Source: Demequina sp. B12
Lineage (GTDB): Bacteria; Actinomycetota; Actinomycetes; Actinomycetales; Demequinaceae
Direction: 5' to 3'
NCBI RefSeq assembly: GCF_028823635.1
Contig: NZ_JAPEHU010000002.1
Span: 62,001-126,000 of the forward strand
Length of the DNA: 64,000 bases
Made by a program: the position numbers and the translations under genes. The notes under the pieces were generated by a model. The model saw only the letters and a list, made by a program, of their open reading frames with translations. It was not told the origin of the DNA and made no database searches. Position 1 is the first letter of the stretch, and each line of letters opens with the position of its first letter. Below are positions 58,621 through 64,000 of the stretch, piece after piece.

Positions 58621-60259
58621 CGAGGCTCACCACCTCGGTGGCAAGGTCGGTCAGTTCCAGGTGATGAGTCACGATGACAACCGTACGGTTGTGCGCCGAC
58701 AAATGCTGGAGCACCGCGCGCAATGCTGTCCGTCCGGCTTCATCGAGGTGCTCGGCGGGTTCGTCGATGAGGATCACCGGCTGCGTCGTCAGCGAGGCGC
58801 GAGCCAGAAGCAGACGCCTACGCTCGCCACCGGAAACAGAGTTTCCACCCGTGCCGAGGACGGTGTCGAGACCGTCGGGTAGCCCCGCGATCCACGAGCT
58901 CAGCCCTACGAGTTCCAACACCTCGGCTGCCTGATCCTCGGTGACGTCTCCGCGGGCAACGCGGAGGTTCTCCATGACGGACGTTCCAAAGATGTGCGCG
59001 TCTTCAGCGGTCATGCCCACGTCCGTGCCGACGCGTTCTGCAGGCACCGTGTGAGCGCCTTCCCCGTGGATGTCGACAGTGCCCGCGTGCGGTGCCAATG
59101 CGCCAGCAATCGTGGTGAGCACGGTGGTCTTGCCCACTCCCGAACGTCCCACAATGGCCAAAATCTGTCCCGGTCCTACGCTGGCGGTGATGGGGACCGT
59201 GGGGGTCATCTCCGGCCATGCTGCTTGGAGTTCGGTGAGGCGGACCGTCAACAGGCCAGGCTCTGCCGAGTCCGGCTCGGCCGGCTGCGTCGAGACACCA
59301 CGGGAGTCAGTGTTGGGCGCCATAGCGACGATGCGCTGAGCCGCCTTCTGGGAGCGGAACAGTTGAGTCACGGCTCCGGGAACCCCATTGACGCCTTCGA
59401 ATGCCGCGAGCGGCAGCAACGCGATGATGGCGGCGGTCGTAGGGCCGTACTCGCCGTAGTGGGCACCTTTGACAGCGACCCAGACGCACCCGACAAGTGC
59501 AGCGCCAGCACACAGGGTTTGCAGCGCGGCGGCAAAGGCGGCGGGCCGCGCCGACTGCTCCTGGGAGGACACCGCATCGCGATCCGCGTCCTGGAGCGCC
59601 TCGTGGGCTTCCTGTGCGGTGCCCCACACCCGGTGCTCTGCAGCACCGTCAAGGCTGGACATCACTGCTTCGGTGACCCTGGCATCGGCCGTCACCGACC
59701 GTTCCGCCGCGAGGCGTGCGGCGCGCCACGTCAATCCCGCAGCGCCGAACGCGGCCACAGCCAACGCCACCGCCAGAATGATGCCCGCTGCAGGGTCCAT
59801 CCATGCGTTGATGCCCACAGCCACGCCTGACACGACAAACGCCACGCCCAACGGGATCACGCCGCGCACCACGGCATCCCCCACGGCATCCACGTCAGCG
59901 CCGATGCGCGCGAGCGTGTCACCGCGTCGCAAGCTCAGGACCGAGTCGGCTGGCGCCGCGGCCAACCGCTCATACACGCGGGCACGTAGGGCCACGACGC
60001 CGCGCAGTGCTGCGTCGTGAGACACCAAGCGCTCCAGATAGCGAAAGAGTCCACGGCCGATGCCGAAGAACCGGACGACCACGGCGGCGATCGCGAGGTC
60101 GGCGGGGGAGGGCATGCCTGCCGCGCGGGCAATCATCCAGGCTGCCACGGCGCTCAGGCCCACCGCAGATCCAAGTGCGGCGGAGCCGGTCAGGATCGCC
60201 AGGGCGACGCGGGGCTTCGACAGATCGCATTCGCGGATCAGCGTGCGCAGTTCTTTCAC
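58613..60259 (-). CDS. cydC: Thiol/haem ABC exporter subunit CydC
   Basis: 548 residues. Six membrane segments in the first 300 residues with GIGRGLFRYLERLVSHDAALR, which is diagnostic of CydC. The ATPase domain has Walker A GRSGVGKT, signature SVSGGERRRL and Walker B VILIDEP. With CydD it exports cysteine/glutathione or moves haem to allow assembly of cytochrome bd. The start is GTG 60259, overlapping the cydD stop (GTGA); the 3' end overlaps the kinase start by 8 nt. Confidence 0.94.
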   Translation of the reverse strand: MKELRTLIRECDLSKPRVALAILTGSAALGSAVGLSAVAAWMIARAAGMPSPADLAIAAVVVRFFGIGRGLFRYLERLVSHDAALRGVVALRARVYERLAAAPADSVLSLRRGDTLARIGADVDAVGDAVVRGVIPLGVAFVVSGVAVGINAWMDPAAGIILAVALAVAAFGAAGLTWRAARLAAERSVTADARVTEAVMSSLDGAAEHRVWGTAQEAHEALQDADRDAVSSQEQSARPAAFAAALQTLCAGAALVGCVWVAVKGAHYGEYGPTTAAIIALLPLAAFEGVNGVPGAVTQLFRSQKAAQRIVAMAPNTDSRGVSTQPAEPDSAEPGLLTVRLTELQAAWPEMTPTVPITASVGPGQILAIVGRSGVGKTTVLTTIAGALAPHAGTVDIHGEGAHTVPAERVGTDVGMTAEDAHIFGTSVMENLRVARGDVTEDQAAEVLELVGLSSWIAGLPDGLDTVLGTGGNSVSGGERRRLLLARASLTTQPVILIDEPAEHLDEAGRTALRAVLQHLSAHNRTVVIVTHHLELTDLATEVVSLDA

Positions 60260-61836
60260 CGCGCCACCTCCATCGCGGTCACGTCAACCACCACATCTGC
60301 GGCGGCGATCAGTTCGGGTTCGTGCGTCGCGACCACCACCGTGGTGCCGGACTGTGCCGCAGCGACAATGCGTGTGATCACCTGATCACGGTGTGCCCGG
60401 TCCAGGTGGCTGGTGGGCTCGTCCAACACGAGGACGGGACGGGCCGATGCGAAGGCCCGGTCGAGCGCGACGCGCTGCCGTTGGCCCAGGCTCAGAGTGC
60501 GCCCCTCAGGTCCGAGGTCGGGACGTTGGGGCGCCCACGCGAACTGTGTGGACCAGGTGGCCAGGTCAACGTCGATCGTGTCGGTCCGACCATGCTCGGT
60601 CAGGGCAGCGACGAAACCTGAGTCTGCAGGAAGAAGTCCCATCAGGCTTGCAAGCGCGGTGGACTTGCCATCCCCATTGGGGCCGACGAGTGCGGTCACG
60701 GTTCCTGGCCGAATGACAGTGTTGAGACGCGCAGGAGCGAGCCGTCGTCCGTCAGGCGTCGCGACCGACAGGTCCTCGATCACCAACGACGCGCCGTGGA
60801 GCGAGGGCGCGGCAGGCTTGCCGGTGGAGTCCTCGACGGGAATCTCGAGGACTTCGAACGCGGCGTCTGCGGCGGCGAGGCCGTCCGCTGACGCGTGGAA
60901 GTGGGTCCCCACCATGCGCAGCGGCAAGTACACCTCAGGAGCGAGGATGAGCACGGCGAGTGCCGTCTCGATCGAGACATTTCCATCGACGAGTCGGAAT
61001 CCCAGGGTGACGGCAACCAACGCGACCGACAGGGTGGTCAGCAGCTCCAACGCCATGCCTGACATGAAGGCGATACGCAAGGAACCCATCGTGGCGCGAC
61101 GCTGTGCATCGCCGAGCTCTCGCACGCGAGCGGCGGGCCCGCGTTCACGGCCCAGCGCCCGCAACGTGGGGAGGCCTTCGATGAGATCGAGTGTCCGCGA
61201 CGCAAGCCGTTGCATCGCATCAAGGTGCTTCGCTGAGCGTTCCCGGGTGACAAGGCCGATGAGGATCATGAAGATCGGGATCAACGGCACGGTGCCGATC
61301 ACGATCAGCGCAGAGATCCAGTCCAAACCCAACACCACGACCATCATCACCGGGGTCACGGTGACGCTCAGCAACAACTGTGGGAGGTACCGCACAAAGT
61401 AAGGCATCAGGGATTCGAGGCCGCGGGTCACGGTTGTAGCGACCGCGGTGCCTTCTCCTGAAGCGATCCACCGGGGGCCCAGTGCAGTCGCGTGGGAGAC
61501 CACTTGCTCCCGGAGCTCCGCAATGACCTGCGCACCTGCGCGGTGGGCCAGACGCTCCTGAACCCATGTGACAACAACCCGTAGACCCACCACCAGGATC
61601 AGCCAGGCCAATGCAACGGAGAGTTGCCGGGCCTCGAGTGGCACCACGAAGCCGAGCGGACCAAGTCCGTCGTCGGTGAGGGGGCCAGGTGCCAGCACGG
61701 GAGCCAAAACTCGAGCCAACACGAGGGCTTGGACGCCAATCAGCAGGGCGGTGAAGAAGCCCAGCAAAGCCGTCGTAACGATGTAACGCCTGGCAGGACC
61801 GATTCGTCCTGCCAGGCGTGGGTCGAGTGGTCGCAC
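60256..61836 (-). CDS. cydD: Thiol/haem ABC exporter subunit CydD
   Basis: 526 residues. The membrane domain shows AHRAGAQVIAELREQVVSH, and VPLIPIFMILIGLVTRERSAKHLDAMQRL is a CydD hallmark. The ATPase domain has Walker A GPNGDGKST, signature LSLGQRQRVALDRA and Walker B VLVLDEPTSHLD. Together with CydC it forms the heterodimeric exporter. The start is GTG 61836, 3 bp after the cydB stop. CydD precedes CydC here, as in mycobacteria. Confidence 0.94.
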   Translation of the reverse strand: MRPLDPRLAGRIGPARRYIVTTALLGFFTALLIGVQALVLARVLAPVLAPGPLTDDGLGPLGFVVPLEARQLSVALAWLILVVGLRVVVTWVQERLAHRAGAQVIAELREQVVSHATALGPRWIASGEGTAVATTVTRGLESLMPYFVRYLPQLLLSVTVTPVMMVVVLGLDWISALIVIGTVPLIPIFMILIGLVTRERSAKHLDAMQRLASRTLDLIEGLPTLRALGRERGPAARVRELGDAQRRATMGSLRIAFMSGMALELLTTLSVALVAVTLGFRLVDGNVSIETALAVLILAPEVYLPLRMVGTHFHASADGLAAADAAFEVLEIPVEDSTGKPAAPSLHGASLVIEDLSVATPDGRRLAPARLNTVIRPGTVTALVGPNGDGKSTALASLMGLLPADSGFVAALTEHGRTDTIDVDLATWSTQFAWAPQRPDLGPEGRTLSLGQRQRVALDRAFASARPVLVLDEPTSHLDRAHRDQVITRIVAAAQSGTTVVVATHEPELIAAADVVVDVTAMEVAR

Positions 61837-61839
61837 TCG

Positions 61840-62865
61840 CTACTTTTTCTTGATGAAGGTGAGCGACGAGTGCTCGGGGATGTGGTCCAGCGACAGACGG
61901 CGACGGAAGACCCAGTAGCTCCAGGCCTGGTACGCCAGCACGATCGGCACAAAGATCACGGCCACCCATGTCATCACAGTCAACGTGTAGTCGGATGACG
62001 ACGCGTTCTCCAAGGTGAGCGAGTAGGCGGGGTCAGTCGTGGACGGCATGACGTCGGGGTAGAGCGAGCCGAAGATCAGCACCACTGCCGCGGCAATGGC
62101 GACCGCGTTGGTAGCGAATGCCTTGCCGTAGCTTCCTTGGTTGCCAAAGAACATCGACCCCAGGAGTGCGACCGCGGCGATGGCCACGGCAGCCCAGGTC
62201 CAGGTGACCGAGTAGGCGAGCTGGGTCCACACCGCGAAGGCGCCGGCGACGACGACTGCGATGGGGGCCAGGGTCTTCGCGACTGCCGCGGCACGGTCGT
62301 GAACCTCGCCCGACGTCTTCAATGCAAGGAAGATCGCACCGTGGCTGAGGAACAGCACCAGAGTCGTGGCGCCACCCAGGAGAGCGTAGGGGTTGAGGAG
62401 GTTGAAGAAGCCTCCGGTGTACGTCATGTTCTCGTCGATCGGGACACCACGCACGATGTTGGCGAACGCCACGCCCCACAGGATCGACGGGATCCATGCC
62501 GATCCCATGATCATCCAGTCCCAACGGCGACGCCAGGCATCGTCGTTGATCTTGCCGCGATACTCGATCGCCACGGCACGCACGATGAGCGCCACCAGGA
62601 TGAGCAGCAGGGGTAGGTAGAAGCCCGAGAAGAGGGTGGCGTACCAGTGAGGGAAGGCCGCGAACATGGCGCCACCCGCGGTGAGCAACCACACTTCGTT
62701 GCCGTCCCACACGGGGCCGATGGTGTTCAGGGCGACGCGGCGACCCTTGTCACCCTTGCCGACCTTCTCCATGAGCATGCCGACGCCAAAGTCGAATCCC
62801 TCAAGGACGAGGTATCCGGTCCACAGGACCGCGATGAGAATGAACCATACAAGTGCCAGATCCAT
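61840..62865 (-). CDS. cydB: Cytochrome bd oxidase subunit II
   Basis: 341 residues, eight or nine membrane segments. The N-terminal LEGFDFGVGMLMEKVGKGDKGRRVALNTIGPVWDGNEVWLLTAGGAMFAAFPHWYA region has the expected conserved Glu, His and Trp. It is the second subunit of the quinol oxidase that reduces O2 with high affinity. ATG 62865 has AGGAG 6 nt upstream, 9 bp after the cydA stop. Confidence 0.96.
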   Translation of the reverse strand: MDLALVWFILIAVLWTGYLVLEGFDFGVGMLMEKVGKGDKGRRVALNTIGPVWDGNEVWLLTAGGAMFAAFPHWYATLFSGFYLPLLLILVALIVRAVAIEYRGKINDDAWRRRWDWMIMGSAWIPSILWGVAFANIVRGVPIDENMTYTGGFFNLLNPYALLGGATTLVLFLSHGAIFLALKTSGEVHDRAAAVAKTLAPIAVVVAGAFAVWTQLAYSVTWTWAAVAIAAVALLGSMFFGNQGSYGKAFATNAVAIAAAVVLIFGSLYPDVMPSTTDPAYSLTLENASSSDYTLTVMTWVAVIFVPIVLAYQAWSYWVFRRRLSLDHIPEHSSLTFIKKK

Positions 62866-62874
62866 GGGGGACTC

Positions 62875-64000
62875 CTAGTATGCGAAGGACATGGGGCGGT
62901 CAGGATCGGTGGAGTGTTCCTCCGGCTCCGGGTTCGGAGCTCCTTCGATCGCATAGCGATGCATGAGCTTGAACCAGAAGACACCCAGGATCGCGTACAC
63001 CAGCGTGAACGTGGTGAGGGAGATCACAACTTCGGTGACTGAGGTCGACTCGGACACGCCGAACATGGTCATCAAGAAAATCTGGTCAGAGCCCGTGGGG
63101 TTCGGTGCAACGACGAAGGGCTGACGGCCCATCTCCGTGAAGATCCAGCCGAAGCTACCCGCGAGGAACGGCATGGGCAGGGAAATGATGGCGAGCTTCG
63201 ACATCCACCCTTGATCGATTGCCTTGTTCTTGCGCGTGAACCAGAAGATCGCGACGCAGAGGGCTGCAGAGAACGCGGCGAGACCGATCATGAGGCGGAA
63301 CGACCAGTACGTGATCATCAGGTTCGGCTGGTACGAGATCTCCTCACCGTCAGGGGTGGTCGCGCCGTAGCGCTCCGCGTACATCTCCTGCAGGTCATCG
63401 AGCCCGAGCACGGTGCCGTCCCAGTCCCCGGTCGCCATGAAGGCGAGCATGCCGGGAACCTCGATGAGGTGCTGGACAGATCCGCAGTCGTCACCCGCCA
63501 AGTTTCCGATCGTCAGCAGCGAGAACGCGGCTCCTTCTTCGGTATGACACAGGCCTTCGGCTGCCGCCATCTTGTAGGGCTGCTGCTCGAACATGAGCTT
63601 GGCTTGAATATCACCGGTGACGATGACACCGATGCCGGCCAGCAACATGACGACCGCGCCAAAACGCGCCGCCGTGCGGTACATCGGCAAGTCCTCGTGA
63701 GTCTTGCTTTCGCGAGACTTCCGCACCATCCAGTAGACCGCGATACCTGCCACGAAGGTTCCCGCGACCAAGAACGCCGTCGCTATGACGTGGGGGAATG
63801 CCGCCAACGTGGTGTTATTCGTCAACACCGCCCAGATATCTGTCATCTCTGCGCGGCCGGTCTCCGCGTTGTACTCCGCACCCACGGGGTGCTGCATCCA
63901 GGAGTTGGCCGCAATGATGAAGTAAGCGGACAGCAGTGAACCGATCGCAAAGGACCAGATGGTCGCAAGGTGGACCTTCTTGGGAAGCCTGTCCCAACCG
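62875..64000 (-). CDS. cydA: Cytochrome bd oxidase subunit I (5' end outside window)
   Basis: 375 codons are visible; the frame runs open off the right edge, so about 100-110 N-terminal residues are missing. The visible start reads GWDRLPKKVHLATIWSFAIG, followed by SLLSAYFIIAANSWMQHPVG. The haem b558 ligand region, the TEEGAAFSLLTIGN segment and MGRQPFVVAP are present; the last usually reads GRQPW. The loop for quinol binding is short, as in other Gram-positives. It is the first gene of the cydABDC-kinase operon; its promoter is not in the window. Confidence 0.95.
   Translation of the reverse strand, partial: GWDRLPKKVHLATIWSFAIGSLLSAYFIIAANSWMQHPVGAEYNAETGRAEMTDIWAVLTNNTTLAAFPHVIATAFLVAGTFVAGIAVYWMVRKSRESKTHEDLPMYRTAARFGAVVMLLAGIGVIVTGDIQAKLMFEQQPYKMAAAEGLCHTEEGAAFSLLTIGNLAGDDCGSVQHLIEVPGMLAFMATGDWDGTVLGLDDLQEMYAERYGATTPDGEEISYQPNLMITYWSFRLMIGLAAFSAALCVAIFWFTRKNKAIDQGWMSKLAIISLPMPFLAGSFGWIFTEMGRQPFVVAPNPTGSDQIFLMTMFGVSESTSVTEVVISLTTFTLVYAILGVFWFKLMHRYAIEGAPNPEPEEHSTDPDRPMSFAY

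Noticed and set aside
1-64000. CRISPR arrays, insertion sequences, toxin-antitoxin pairs, prophage genes
   Set aside because: I looked for short regular repeats, transposase or integrase motifs and small overlapping gene pairs and found none.

Overview
This 64 kb window is a high-GC Gram-positive chromosome segment, almost certainly from an actinobacterium of the Micrococcales type (Demequina or Cellulomonas-like; this is my inference). The support is conserved actinobacterial gene order (plsC-gpsA-ddl-DUF3515-thiL, rpmB, DAK2-recG, rsmD-coaD-DUF177-rpmF-rnc-mutM), a HAIR element in front of clpB, an IclR-type regulator divergent from leuCD, a cydABDC operon, and many genes with a -10 hexamer 6-7 nt before the start codon and no Shine-Dalgarno, the signature of leaderless transcripts. 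No rRNA, insertion sequence, phage or CRISPR array was seen.

Layout. 0-6 kb: 3' end of a citramalate synthase, lipoate-protein ligase, a VIT/CCC1 metal transporter, a large DEAD/DEAH helicase and an unrecognised gene. 6-25 kb: a stretch with visibly higher GC and almost no TTG or TTT codons. It holds yggS-ybaK, rnhA, a YigZ-family gene and exporter, a DNA-glycosylase-like gene, an alpha-galactoside locus (two ABC permeases, a lipoprotein binding protein, GH36 alpha-galactosidase, ROK repressor, and paired operators upstream), an oxidoreductase with its HTH regulator divergent from a CMD/cupin/DUF2255 cluster, a toroid protein, a DUF418 membrane protein, a ClbS-like protein, an FAH-family enzyme and gltX. 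The composition changes sharply inside gltX near 25.1 kb. 25-36 kb: GNAT, HAD, tRNA-Gln, an ankyrin lipoprotein, an N-domain-less ClpB under a HAIR operator, an MFS pump with XRE-cupin regulator, a serine hydrolase, tRNA-Glu and a DCC-family protein. 35-42 kb: IclR regulator, leuCD, MATE transporter, CPBP-like membrane protein and two kinases. 42-56 kb: the conserved envelope, translation and repair block from murA to mutM. 56-64 kb: a LuxR-type response regulator convergent with cydABDC plus a GAF-GAF histidine kinase, which is the last gene of the cyd operon; cydA runs off the right edge.

The observations I would follow first are: (1) an 11-mer, GGGCCGATGCG, present at least 11 times against a rough chance expectation below one, with one inverted pair forming a terminator; (2) the DevS-like kinase built into the cytochrome bd operon; (3) about twenty promoters placed for leaderless translation, which re-set several start codons; (4) the mosaic break inside gltX; (5) two ROK-type operators 73 bp apart over the alpha-galactoside promoter.
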